From assembly GCF_039523175.1 (NCBI RefSeq), contig NZ_BAAAEU010000024.1, positions 635,771-699,770 on the forward strand: a DNA stretch of 64,000 nt, read 5' to 3'. Below are positions 41,954 to 50,775 of this stretch, piece after piece; within the stretch, counting starts at the first letter, position 1; each line of letters opens with the position of its first letter. A program made the position numbers and the translations under genes. Under the pieces are notes generated by a model. That model was not told the origin of the DNA. It was given only the letters and a program-made list of their open reading frames with translations, and searched no databases. Source of the DNA: Dokdonella_A soli (GTDB lineage: Bacteria > Pseudomonadota > Gammaproteobacteria > Xanthomonadales > Rhodanobacteraceae).

Positions 41954-44116
41954 TTACTTGTCGCCCGCGGTTTCCTTCAGGCCACGCTGTTCAAGCAGCG
42001 GCTCGACGCTCGGATCGCGGCCGCGGAAGTCGCGGTACAGCTTGGCCATGTCCTCGGTGCTGCCACGCGAGAGCACCATGTCGCGGAAGCGCTGGCCGTT
42101 CTCGCGGGTCATGCCGCCGTGCTCACGGAACCAGTAGAACGCATCGTGATCGAGCACTTCGCTCCACAGGTAGGCGTAGTAGCCGGCCGCATAGCCGCCG
42201 CCCCAGATGTGCGCGAAATACGAGGTGCGGTAGCGCGGCGGAACCTCATACATGTCGATCTTGAATTCCTTGAGCGCCTTGGTCTCGAACGCATCGACGT
42301 CCTGCTTCGGTGTGCTCTCAGGCAGCGTGTGCCAGGCCATGTCGAGCAATGCGGCGGCCAGGTATTCGGTGGTCGCAAAGCCCTGGTTGAACGTGCGTGT
42401 CTTCTTGATCTTCTCGACCAGTTCCGCCGGCATCGGCGCACCGGTCTGGTAGTGCTTGGCGTAGTTCGCGAACACCTTCGGATCGCTGGCCCAATGTTCG
42501 TTGAACTGCGACGGGAACTCGACGAAATCGCGCGGCACGTTGGTGCCCGAGAGCGTCGGGTATTTCACGTTCGAGAGCATGCCATGCAGTGCGTGGCCGA
42601 ACTCGTGGAACATCGTGGTCACGTCCTCGAACGTGATCAGCGCCGGCTGGCCCGCGGACGGCTTGGTGAAATTGCAGACGTTGAACACGACCGGCTTGGT
42701 GCCGAGCAGGCCGGACTGGCCCATCAGGTTGTCCATCCAGGCGCCGCCGCGCTTGCTGTCGCGCTTCCAGTAGTCGGCGTAGAACAGCGCCATCGAGGTG
42801 CCATCCTTGTCGAACACCTCGAATGCGCGCACGTCCGGATCCCAGACCGGGATGTCCTTGCGTTCCTTGAAGGTCAGCCCGTACATCTGGTTGGCGGCGA
42901 AGAACACGCCGTCATGCAGCACGCGGTCGATCTCGAAATACGGCTTGATCTGCGCGGCATCGAGATCGTACTCGGCTTTGCGCACCTGTTCGGCGTAGAA
43001 CTGCCAATCCCACGGCGCGAGCTTGAAGCCGCCCTTGTTCTTGTCGATCAGCGCCAGCATCTTGGCCGCTTCGCCATGCGCCTTCGCGATCACCGCCGGC
43101 ACCATGTCGGTCATCAGCTTCTCGGCAGCTTCCGGCGTCTTCGCCATCTGGTCGTCGAGCGTGTAGGCGGCGAAATTCGGGAAGCCAAGCAGTTTGGCGC
43201 GCTCGGCACGCAGCACGGCGAGGCGCTGGATGATCGCGCGCGTGTCGTTCGCGTCGGTGTGCTCGGCACGCTCGGTCGAAGCTTTGAACAGGCGCTCGCG
43301 CAGAGCACGGTTCTGGAGCGAGACCTGCGCCGGCTGCTGCGTGGTGTTCTGCAGCGTGATCACGTGCTTGCCGTCCAGCTTGCGCGACTTCGCCGCGTCG
43401 GCCGCGGCCGCGGTATCGGCGGCGGAGAAACCGGCGAGCTCGGCCTTGTCGGAGACCACGACCGCGCCGGCGTTATTGGCCGCAAGCAGCTTGTTCTGGA
43501 AATCCGTGGTGAGCGTGGATTCTTCCTTGTTCAGCGCGCGCAGCTTCACCTTGTCGGCTTCGCCGAGCTGGGCGCCGGCGCGCACGAAGTTGCGGTAATA
43601 GCGTTCGACCAGCTCGTTCTGCTCCGGGTCCAGGCCGAGCGTCGCGCGCGTGTCGTAGAGCTTCTTCACGCGCTGGAACAGCTTGTCGTTGAGGTAGATC
43701 GCGTCCTGGTGCTCGGCGAGCTTCGGCGCGATGTCTTCCTGCACCTTCTGCAGGGTCTTGTTGGTGTCTGCGCCGGTCAGCGCGCCGAACACCGCGCCGA
43801 CGCGGTTGAGCAGCTGTCCGGAACGTTCCATCGCCTCGATCGTGTTCGCGAAAGTCGGCGCGGCCTTCAACGCCGCGATCTTGTTCATCTCGGCAAGCTG
43901 CTCGCGCATGCCGGCCTCGAGCGCAGGCTGGTAGTCGCCATCCTTGATCTTGTCGAACGGCGGCGCCTGGAACGGCAACGCGCTCGCCGCCGCGAACGGA
44001 TTGCTTGTCGGCAGCGCAGCGGTCTTCGCGGCAACGTCCGTGACGTTCGCCAGCATTCCGAAACCGCCAACCAGGATCAGGTTCATCGTCGTCGTCAACA
44101 CTCGTGATCGCAACAT
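41954..44116 (-). CDS. M3-family zinc metallopeptidase, Dcp-like peptidyl-dipeptidase
   Basis: A 720-residue protein with an N-terminal signal-like segment (MNLILVGGFGMLANVTDVAA), suggesting periplasmic location. The zinc motif is TTMFHEFGHALHGMLS (HExxH), with the third ligand expected in the downstream glutamate region near NVPRDFVEFPSQFNEHW. Conserved C-terminal blocks are YFAHIWGGGYAAGYYAYLWS and FRDMVLSRGSTEDMAKLYRD. Dcp removes dipeptides from peptide C-termini; oligopeptidase A is the alternative, but the export signal favours Dcp. The start MLRSRVL is preferred to a codon 42 bp upstream. Confidence 0.9.
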   Translation of the reverse strand: MLRSRVLTTTMNLILVGGFGMLANVTDVAAKTAALPTSNPFAAASALPFQAPPFDKIKDGDYQPALEAGMREQLAEMNKIAALKAAPTFANTIEAMERSGQLLNRVGAVFGALTGADTNKTLQKVQEDIAPKLAEHQDAIYLNDKLFQRVKKLYDTRATLGLDPEQNELVERYYRNFVRAGAQLGEADKVKLRALNKEESTLTTDFQNKLLAANNAGAVVVSDKAELAGFSAADTAAAADAAKSRKLDGKHVITLQNTTQQPAQVSLQNRALRERLFKASTERAEHTDANDTRAIIQRLAVLRAERAKLLGFPNFAAYTLDDQMAKTPEAAEKLMTDMVPAVIAKAHGEAAKMLALIDKNKGGFKLAPWDWQFYAEQVRKAEYDLDAAQIKPYFEIDRVLHDGVFFAANQMYGLTFKERKDIPVWDPDVRAFEVFDKDGTSMALFYADYWKRDSKRGGAWMDNLMGQSGLLGTKPVVFNVCNFTKPSAGQPALITFEDVTTMFHEFGHALHGMLSNVKYPTLSGTNVPRDFVEFPSQFNEHWASDPKVFANYAKHYQTGAPMPAELVEKIKKTRTFNQGFATTEYLAAALLDMAWHTLPESTPKQDVDAFETKALKEFKIDMYEVPPRYRTSYFAHIWGGGYAAGYYAYLWSEVLDHDAFYWFREHGGMTRENGQRFRDMVLSRGSTEDMAKLYRDFRGRDPSVEPLLEQRGLKETAGDK

Positions 44117-44272
44117 GGGCAGACTCTTCCTCGCCGGGTTGATGATGGAATCAGGCACGATCAGGCCCCCCGCGCCTGACAGCTGGCCCGCCAGCTTAGC
44201 GAATGCGGGACGTGACGGGCATGTGCCGTTTGGCCCGGCCGGATGCCCTGCCCGGCGCCGGGCGGCCCCGTC

Positions 44273-44896
44273 TCAGCGCAAATCCTTCAATACCGGCGCG
44301 AGCACCGACCAGACGTTGTCGAGCACCTTCGGCTCGCCAGCCACCTTCGGATGCAGGCCATCGTCCTGCATCAGCGCGGGGTCGAGCGCGACGCCGTCGA
44401 GCAGGAACGGGACCAACGGCACGTTGAATTCATCGGCCAGGCCCCGATACAACGAACGCAGGCCGTCGCGATACTGCGGACCATAGTTGACCGGCAGCTC
44501 GATGCCGACCAGCAGCGTGCGCGCCTTGGCGGAACGGATCGCCTTGAGCATCGCCGCGAGGTTCACGCGGATCCCGGCGAGCGGCAGGCCGCGCAAGCCG
44601 TCGTTCGCGCCGAGCTCGACGATGACCAGCGCGGGCCGGTGTTCGGCAAGCAGGGCCGGCAGGCGCGCGAGCCCGCCGGCGGTGGTTTCACCGCTGATGC
44701 TGGCGTTGACGATCGGGCGCGGCATCGAGGCTTCCTGGAGGCGGCGGTCGAGCAGCGCGACCCAGCCATCCTTCGGCGCGAGACCGTGGGCGGCCGACAG
44801 CGAATCGCCAAGCACGAGGATCGGCGGCTCCGGTGCTACCGCCGAAGCCGACACGCACCAGACCGATAGAAGAACCACGAGGACAGCACGAAACAT
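44273..44896 (-). CDS. tesA: Acyl-CoA thioesterase I / lysophospholipase L1 (TesA-like arylesterase)
   Basis: A 207-residue periplasmic SGNH hydrolase. The signal peptide is MFRAVLVVLLSVWCVSASAV. Block I is ILVLGDSLSAAHGL with the catalytic serine, block II is NASISGETTAGGL, block III is VIVELGANDGLRG with the asparagine, and block V is DDGLHPKVAGE with the catalytic aspartate and histidine. The start codon overlaps the ybbA start on the other strand in the palindrome CATG, leaving no space between the two genes. The tesA-ybbA-ybbP order is also known in E. coli. Confidence 0.92.
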   Translation of the reverse strand: MFRAVLVVLLSVWCVSASAVAPEPPILVLGDSLSAAHGLAPKDGWVALLDRRLQEASMPRPIVNASISGETTAGGLARLPALLAEHRPALVIVELGANDGLRGLPLAGIRVNLAAMLKAIRSAKARTLLVGIELPVNYGPQYRDGLRSLYRGLADEFNVPLVPFLLDGVALDPALMQDDGLHPKVAGEPKVLDNVWSVLAPVLKDLR

Positions 44897-45584
44897 GAGC
44901 GGACCCACCGGAATCGCGTTGAGTGCCAGCGAGATTAGCAAAGTCGTCGACGGCCCCGACGGCCGTCTGACCATCCTCGATGGCGTCGCGCTCGAGATCG
45001 CGCGCGGGGAGAGCCTCGCGATCGTCGGCGCCTCAGGCTCCGGCAAGACCACCCTGCTGGGCCTGCTCGCCGGCCTCGATCGCCCGAGCGCAGGTTCGAT
45101 CACGCTCGCCGGCACGCGCCTCGACGCGCTCGACGAGGAAGCGCGCGCACGCCTGCGCCGACGCCTGGTCGGCTTCGTGTTTCAGAGCTTCCATCTGCTG
45201 CCGGCGCTGAACGCCGAGGAGAACGTGATGCTGCCGCTCGAACTCGAGGGTCGCGACGACGCGCGCGAACGCGCCGCCGACGCGCTCGCGCGGGTGGGAC
45301 TCAATGCGCGCCGGCATCACTATCCGCATCAGCTATCGGGCGGCGAGCAGCAGCGCGTCGCTCTGGCGCGCGCCTTCGTGCACGGACCACAGATCCTGTT
45401 CGCCGACGAGCCGACCGGCAATCTCGACCAGCGCACCGGTGCCGCGATCGGCGATCTGTTGTTCGCGCTGAACCGCGAGCATGCGACGACCTTGGTGCTG
45501 GTCACGCACGACTCCACGCTGGCGGCGCGCTGTGCGCGCAGCCTGCATCTTCACGAAGGACGCATCGACGGAGCCGCCGCGTGA
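44895..45584 (+). CDS. ybbA: ABC transporter ATP-binding protein, YbbA-like
   Basis: A 229-residue ATPase of the MacB/LolD class. Walker A is VGASGSGKTTLLGLL, the Q-loop is VFQSFHLLPALNAEENVML, the signature is HQLSGGEQQRVALARAF, Walker B is ILFADEPTGNLD and the H-loop is VTHD. The start is the ATG in CATG shared with tesA. It overlaps the permease gene by GTGA. Such type VII ABC systems extract or move lipids and lipoproteins rather than importing solutes; the substrate of YbbA-YbbP is unknown. Confidence 0.92.
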   Translation: MSGPTGIALSASEISKVVDGPDGRLTILDGVALEIARGESLAIVGASGSGKTTLLGLLAGLDRPSAGSITLAGTRLDALDEEARARLRRRLVGFVFQSFHLLPALNAEENVMLPLELEGRDDARERAADALARVGLNARRHHYPHQLSGGEQQRVALARAFVHGPQILFADEPTGNLDQRTGAAIGDLLFALNREHATTLVLVTHDSTLAARCARSLHLHEGRIDGAAA

Positions 45585-48061
45585 GGCCGCTCGCGTTCGC
45601 CGCACGCAGCCTGCGCCGTGAATTCCGGCACGCCGAACTTGCGACACTGGCCGCGGCGCTGGTGCTCGCGGTCGCTGCGCTGACCGCGGTCGCGACACTG
45701 GCCAGCCGTGTCGAACGCGCGCTGGTCGCGTCGGCGGCCGAGCTCATCGGTGGCGACCTCGGCATCGGCGCGAGCAAGCCGTTGCCGCTGGAGTTCGCCG
45801 AGGAGGCGCGCCGACGTGGCCTGGCGACGAACCTTCTCGCGGATTTTCCGAGCGTCGTGTTCGCCGGCGACAGAAGCCAGCTTTGCGACGTACGCGCCAG
45901 CGACTCCGCGTTTCCGCTGCGCGGCACGCTCACGGTCACTGATGCGGCCGGCTTCGAGAAAGCGGCGCATGCGCCGCCTGCCGGCACGCTCTACGCCGAC
46001 CACGCCGTGCTCGTCGCACTCGGCGTCGGCATCGGCGCGCGCGTGCAATTGGGCGGACGCGACCTCGTGATCGGTGGCGAAATCCGCAAGTCGCCAGACA
46101 GCGGCAGCCTGTTCCGGCTGGCGCCACGCCTGCTTGTGAGCCGTGCCGATGCCGAGGCCAGCGGCCTGCTCGGGGTCGGCAGCCGCGCGCGCTATCGCCT
46201 GCTCGTCGCGGGCGACGAGAGCGCCGTCAGCGCATTCGCGGACTGGGCGAAGCCGAAGCTCCCCGACGGCGCCGAGATCACCACGGTCGAGGATGCGCAG
46301 CAGAACCTGCGCAGCGCGTTCGAGCGTGGCGAGGGTTTCCTGCGCCTTGCCGCCTTGCTCGCCGCGCTGCTGTCCGGTGTCGCGGTCGCGCTCGCGGCGC
46401 AGCGCTTCGCACGGCGCAAGGTCGAGGAGGTCGCCCTGCTGCGCTGCCTGGGTGCAAGCCGCGGCGAGATCGTCAGCGCGCTCGTGCTCGAACTCGCCCT
46501 GCTGGCGTTGCCCGCGTGCATCGCCGGGCTCGCGATCGGATTGGCGCTGCAGCAGCTCGTGCTGAGCCTCGCCGGCGGTCTCCTGCCCGGCGCACCACCC
46601 GGGCTGCCATGGGGACCGCCACTGGCGGCGTTCGCGGTCGGACTCGCGGTGCTGTTCGGTTTCGCGCTGCCGCCGCTGCTGCGCCTGCGTGATGTCGAAC
46701 CGATGCGCGTATTCCGCCACGATGTCGGCGCGCGCATACGGCGTTTCGATGCGCTGTACCTGTTGCCGGTCATTGTCGGCGCGCTGCTGGTCCTGCTCGG
46801 CGCCGGCAACCTGCGACTCGCCACGACGCTCTCGATCGGTTTCGCCGGTGTCGGGCTGGTGACCTTCGTGCTCGGTCTCGCGATGCTGGCATTGGTCCGA
46901 ATCGGCAGCACGCGCCTGCGCGGCGCATTGCGCTTCGGACTCGCCAATCTCTCGCGGCGCCGCGCGCTGACCCTGCTGCAAGCCGGCGCGCTTGCACTGA
47001 GCCTGACCGCGCTCGCGCTGCTCGGCGTGATCGGGCCGTCGCTGCTCGAGCGCTGGCGCGCCGACCTCGCGCCGGACACGCCGAACTGGTTCCTGATCAA
47101 CCTGCAGCCGGACCAGCACGTGGCGATGCAGCAGCGCCTGCACTCGCTCGGCGCGGCGAATCTCAACCTGTTGCCGCTCGCCGTCGGCAAGCTCATTGCG
47201 ATCAATGGCCGCGTTCCGAATGCGACCGACTATCAGGATCGCCGCGCCGCCGGCTGGATCAACGGCGAGACGCGCGTGAGCTGGAGCGAGCAATTGCCGC
47301 CTGCGAACAAATTGCTGCAGGGTCGCTGGTTCGGTGCTCACGCTGATCGGCCCGAGCTGTCGGTCGACCGGATGTGGGTCGACCTGTTCCACCTGAAGCT
47401 CGGCGACACGCTCACCTTGAGGGTCGGCGAGCGAGAGATCACGGCCACGATCACCAGCATCCGCGGCGTCGACTGGGACTCGTTCCGTGCGAACTTCTTC
47501 CTGATGCTCGACCCGGCCAGCGGCGCGGTCCTGCCGCACAGTTTCGTCGCGAGCTTCCATCTGCCCGGCGACACCGCCTCTGCGCTGGCCGCGCTGTCGC
47601 GCGATTATCCGAACGTGTCGCTGATCGATCTCAACGCGGTGCTCGACCGCGTGCGCGACATCGTCGACCGAGTCACGCGCGCGGTCGCATGGGTGCTCGG
47701 CTTCAGCCTGCTCGCCGGCGTGCTGGTGCTGCTGGCCGCGCTGGCGGCGACCGCGGACGAACGCCGCTTCGAGGCCGCCCTGTTGCGCACGCTCGGCGCG
47801 TACCGGCATCAGCTTTCCACTGCGGTGCTTGCCGAATTCGCGGTGCTCGGCCTGCTGGCCGGCGTGATCGCGGTCGCCGGCGCGGCCACGCTTGGGAGCG
47901 TGCTCGCGCACCAGGTGTTCCGCCTTGCCGACTACGCGCCGCCGCTGGCTCCGCTGGCCGCGATCGTCGCCTGCGCCGCCCTGATCGTCGCACTCGCCGG
48001 CTGGGTCGGCACCTTGCGCATCGCACGCAGCGCGCCGGTCGCGGTGCTGCGGCGCGGTTGA
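45581..48061 (+). CDS. ybbP: ABC transporter permease, YbbP-like (FtsX-type)
   Basis: An 826-residue membrane protein starting at GTG 45581, overlapping the ATPase stop. One N-terminal helix (about residues 17-40) is followed by a large periplasmic domain. Two FtsX-type blocks come next, the first with KVEEVALLRCLGASRGEIVS and the second near the C-terminus with RRFEAALLRTLGAYRHQLST. About ten helices in all. The layout is that of YbbP-like permeases with duplicated FtsX units. A long open frame on the opposite strand is a GC shadow. Confidence 0.9.
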   Translation: MRPLAFAARSLRREFRHAELATLAAALVLAVAALTAVATLASRVERALVASAAELIGGDLGIGASKPLPLEFAEEARRRGLATNLLADFPSVVFAGDRSQLCDVRASDSAFPLRGTLTVTDAAGFEKAAHAPPAGTLYADHAVLVALGVGIGARVQLGGRDLVIGGEIRKSPDSGSLFRLAPRLLVSRADAEASGLLGVGSRARYRLLVAGDESAVSAFADWAKPKLPDGAEITTVEDAQQNLRSAFERGEGFLRLAALLAALLSGVAVALAAQRFARRKVEEVALLRCLGASRGEIVSALVLELALLALPACIAGLAIGLALQQLVLSLAGGLLPGAPPGLPWGPPLAAFAVGLAVLFGFALPPLLRLRDVEPMRVFRHDVGARIRRFDALYLLPVIVGALLVLLGAGNLRLATTLSIGFAGVGLVTFVLGLAMLALVRIGSTRLRGALRFGLANLSRRRALTLLQAGALALSLTALALLGVIGPSLLERWRADLAPDTPNWFLINLQPDQHVAMQQRLHSLGAANLNLLPLAVGKLIAINGRVPNATDYQDRRAAGWINGETRVSWSEQLPPANKLLQGRWFGAHADRPELSVDRMWVDLFHLKLGDTLTLRVGEREITATITSIRGVDWDSFRANFFLMLDPASGAVLPHSFVASFHLPGDTASALAALSRDYPNVSLIDLNAVLDRVRDIVDRVTRAVAWVLGFSLLAGVLVLLAALAATADERRFEAALLRTLGAYRHQLSTAVLAEFAVLGLLAGVIAVAGAATLGSVLAHQVFRLADYAPPLAPLAAIVACAALIVALAGWVGTLRIARSAPVAVLRRG

Positions 48062-48105
48062 CAGGTTCGCTACCATGCGCGCGACCTCGTTCGTGAGTCG
48101 CGCCC

Positions 48106-48444
48106 ATGTGGAACACCCTGCTGCCCCTCCTGCTGCTGACCGGTTCGAACGTGTTCATGACGTTCGCCTGGTACGGCCACCTGAAGTTCACCGACCGGCC
48201 GCTGTGGCTGGTGATCCTGGCGAGCTGGGGCATCGCATTCTTCGAGTGCTGCCTGCAGGTGCCGGCGAACCGGTATGGCTTCGCCGTCTACAACCCGGCG
48301 CAACTCAAGGCGATCCAGGAAATCATCACGCTCGCCGTGTTCGCGGTGTTTTCGGTGGTGTATCTCGGCGCGGCGATCCGCTGGAACCATCTGGTCGGTT
48401 TTGCGCTGATCGTCGCGGCCGCGTTTTTCATCTTCAAGGAGTAG
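48106..48444 (+). CDS. DMT-family small membrane protein (DUF486)
   Basis: A 112-residue protein with four hydrophobic segments. The sequence FMTFAWYGHLKF, ILASWGIAFFECCLQVPANR and QLKAIQEIITLAVFAVFSVV is typical of the DUF486 branch of the drug/metabolite transporter superfamily. Its substrate is unknown. It lies 44 bp downstream of ybbP and could be cotranscribed. The 247 bp after it hold no recognised element beyond the ribosome site of the next gene. Confidence 0.87.
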   Translation: MWNTLLPLLLLTGSNVFMTFAWYGHLKFTDRPLWLVILASWGIAFFECCLQVPANRYGFAVYNPAQLKAIQEIITLAVFAVFSVVYLGAAIRWNHLVGFALIVAAAFFIFKE

Positions 48445-48691
48445 CGCATGCGCTTCGTCGGCGTCCGGCCGGTTGATGTCGTGTGTGCATACGCAGCATG
48501 GTTTGGCGGTGCTGTAACGACCAGACTTCCGCTGCGCTGACCGCCGCTCACTGCGCGCCCGGCCTCCCGGTCAACATTCGTTGCATCTTCCGGCGCCGCA
48601 GCATCGCTATGTTCATATTTTCTCTGGCATGCTGCGCGCGCGCTTCCATCCGGAACGCGGCAGTCCATCCACCCTGTCCAGGAGAAGTGAT

Positions 48692-49420
48692 ATGAAAGCT
48701 CTGCTCGTGTCGTTGACGATGAGTCTGGGATTCCTCGCAGCTCTCGGCGCTCAAGCGCAGGCGCCGGCGACCGCGCCGGCCGGCACTACCGGGCTGTGCA
48801 AGGACGGAAGCTACTACTCCGGCGAAACCAAGAAGGGCGCCTGCCGCGGCCACCAGGGTGTCAAGGAATGGTACGGCGCCAGCGCCGCTGCGCCCGCGCC
48901 GGCAGCGGACAACGCAACGAAGAAATCCAGGAAATCCAAGGCCGACACCGAAACCGCATCCGCCGCTCCTGCAGCCGCGCCGGCCGCTGCCGCACCTGCC
49001 GGCTCGACCGGTCTCTGCAAGGACGGCACCTACTACTCGGGCGCCGAAAAGAAAGGCGCCTGCCGCGGCCACAAGGGTGTGAAAGAGTGGTACGGCGCGC
49101 CGGCCGCAGCGGGTACGGCTGCAGCGGCAACGACGAAGAGCAGCGCGCCGATGACGCCTGCTGCGGCACCGGCGGCGCCGGCACCCGCGCCGGCTGCACC
49201 CGCACCGACCCACTCCGCGATGCCGGCCGCGCTGAATCCGGCCTCACGCACCGCCGCTCCGGGCGGTGGCGCCGGCAAGGTCTGGCTCAACACCGAGTCG
49301 AAGGTCTACCACTGCGAAAAGGACGAGTGGTACGGCAAAACCAAGCAGGGCGAGTACACGACCGAGGCGGATGCGATCGCCAAGGGCGCGCATGCTGCGC
49401 ACGGCAAGAAGTGCTCTTGA
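48692..49420 (+). CDS. Secreted protein with duplicated DUF3761-like motif
   Basis: A 242-residue protein with signal peptide MKALLVSLTMSLGFLAALGA and a good Shine-Dalgarno (GGAGAA). Two copies of GLCKDGxYYSG..KKGACRGH with GVKEWYG (about residues 35-65 and 110-140) are separated by alanine- and proline-rich linkers. The C-terminal block KVWLNTESKVYHCEKDEWYG with KTKQGEY (about 200-225) is widely found in proteobacterial exported proteins. Function is unknown. The paired cysteines in each repeat could form disulfides in the periplasm. Confidence 0.8.
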   Translation: MKALLVSLTMSLGFLAALGAQAQAPATAPAGTTGLCKDGSYYSGETKKGACRGHQGVKEWYGASAAAPAPAADNATKKSRKSKADTETASAAPAAAPAAAAPAGSTGLCKDGTYYSGAEKKGACRGHKGVKEWYGAPAAAGTAAAATTKSSAPMTPAAAPAAPAPAPAAPAPTHSAMPAALNPASRTAAPGGGAGKVWLNTESKVYHCEKDEWYGKTKQGEYTTEADAIAKGAHAAHGKKCS

Positions 49421-49469
49421 TCGTCAATTGACGGATCCGTGCAGGCGGTTGCCTGCACCTGGCAACACG

Positions 49470-49504
49470 AATCCCGCGGAACCTAAGGTTCCGCGGGATT
49501 TTTT
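49470..49504. terminator. Rho-independent terminator
   Basis: A perfect 14-bp stem, AATCCCGCGGAACC against GGTTCCGCGGGATT, with a TAA loop, followed directly by a run of T on the plus strand. It ends the DUF3761-type gene and also separates it from the convergent beta-helix gene. A second small hairpin, GTGCAGGC/GCCTGCAC, precedes it at 49439-49458. Confidence 0.92.
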
Positions 49505-49538
49505 CATGGTGCGCATCACTCCCCGCGTTGCAACGGAC

Positions 49539-50678
49539 TCATCCGTCGAAGCCGTCGGCGAAAATCAGATCGATGATGCCCCCGACCTCGACCGCACCGC
49601 TGTCGCAGCCAACGCCACTTGGCCTGCCGGCACCGCGCTGGTCAACCAAGATCGCGCACTGTGCGGCCGGTATGTGGTTGATCGCGGGATTGCCGGCTTG
49701 CGGAAGCATCGTGAGTGTCGGACCACCATTGTTGGCCAGCGCGCCCATCGGCAGGCTCTGGTTGACCAGGTCGCCAGTTCCGGTGAACACGCCGCCACAA
49801 CCCGTGTCGTTGCTCAGGTTGTAGCCGGCCGTCGCGAGCACGCCATCGCAGTTGCCGGCGCTGTTCGCGCTGACGATCGACTTGCCGATCGTCAGCGTGC
49901 TGGTCGCGCCGCCGTCGTTGTAGAGCCCCGCGCCGAATGGAGCGGTGTTGCCGACGATTGTCGTGTACGTGACCGAACTGGCGCCGCTTCCGGTCTGGTA
50001 GAACGCGCCGCCACCGAGGCTGCCCGCGTTGGCGGCGAACGTCGAGTTCACGATCGTGGCGGGGCTGTTGCTGTAGATCGCGCCACCGTAGCGTGCGGCG
50101 CTGTTGCCGTTGAACGTGCTCGTGCTGACATGCAGGTCCGTGCCGGTGTGGGCGATGGCGCCGCCGTCGCCGCTGGTTGACGACGTGGCCGCGTTGCCGG
50201 AGAACGTGCTCCAGCTCACCGTCAACGTGCCGTAGTTCGCGACCGGCGTCTCGGTCGACGAATTGTTCAGCACACGCACGGTATCGAGCGCAAGGACACC
50301 GAAGTTCTCCAGCGCATGACTGGCATTGAACACGCCGTGCTGCAGGGTCAGGCGACGCAGGGTCACGCTGGCGCTGGCGAACACCTGGAGGAACGGCGAC
50401 GCATTGCCGCCGTCGAAGGTGATCCTGCCGCCGCCGTCGATCGTGACCGCGTTCGCGATCGTCTTGTAGCTCGTGAACGCGATCGTCGCGGCCGCGCCGC
50501 AATTGAATGTGATCTTGCCGCCGCCGCTGCCGTCGACCGTGGCAAGCACACTGCTGAAACCGACTTCGTTGCAGTTGGCCGGGCCAACGACGCCGTCGCT
50601 GGCGGCGACTCCGGGGGCGAAAACGAGCAGTCCGGACAGCGCGCAGAGACCGGCGCAATGCTTGTCGATGCGATACAT
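49539..50678 (-). CDS. Secreted right-handed beta-helix protein with choice-of-anchor Q-type domain
   Basis: A 379-residue exported protein: signal peptide in AGLCALSGLLVFAPGVAAS, then repeated short strands such as GGGRITFDGGNASPFLQVF, STFSGNAATSSTSGDGGAIA and NSTFAANAGSLGGGAFYQTG, as in polymorphic-outer-membrane-protein or pectate-lyase-like helices. The region NNGGPTLTMLPQAGNPAINH through LVDQRGAGRPSGVGCDSGAV matches the choice-of-anchor Q end domain. The chain finishes IIDLIFADGFDG, a tail recalled from many secreted Xanthomonadales proteins. A ribosome site (GAGGAGCG) precedes the ATG. Confidence 0.82.
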   Translation of the reverse strand: MYRIDKHCAGLCALSGLLVFAPGVAASDGVVGPANCNEVGFSSVLATVDGSGGGKITFNCGAAATIAFTSYKTIANAVTIDGGGRITFDGGNASPFLQVFASASVTLRRLTLQHGVFNASHALENFGVLALDTVRVLNNSSTETPVANYGTLTVSWSTFSGNAATSSTSGDGGAIAHTGTDLHVSTSTFNGNSAARYGGAIYSNSPATIVNSTFAANAGSLGGGAFYQTGSGASSVTYTTIVGNTAPFGAGLYNDGGATSTLTIGKSIVSANSAGNCDGVLATAGYNLSNDTGCGGVFTGTGDLVNQSLPMGALANNGGPTLTMLPQAGNPAINHIPAAQCAILVDQRGAGRPSGVGCDSGAVEVGGIIDLIFADGFDG

Positions 50679-50775
50679 GGCGACGCTCCTCGCAGGGCGC
50701 ATCCATGCATTCGGGATTTCGCGGTTGCGATTACAGGGGCCTGGACGCCGCCTGACAGCCCGTGGTGTGTCGCGG

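Noticed and set aside
45551..48076. Open frame of 841 codons on the minus strand opposite the YbbP-like permease
   Set aside because: Arginine-, glutamine- and glutamate-rich composition without domains; a GC-content shadow of a convincing membrane protein gene.
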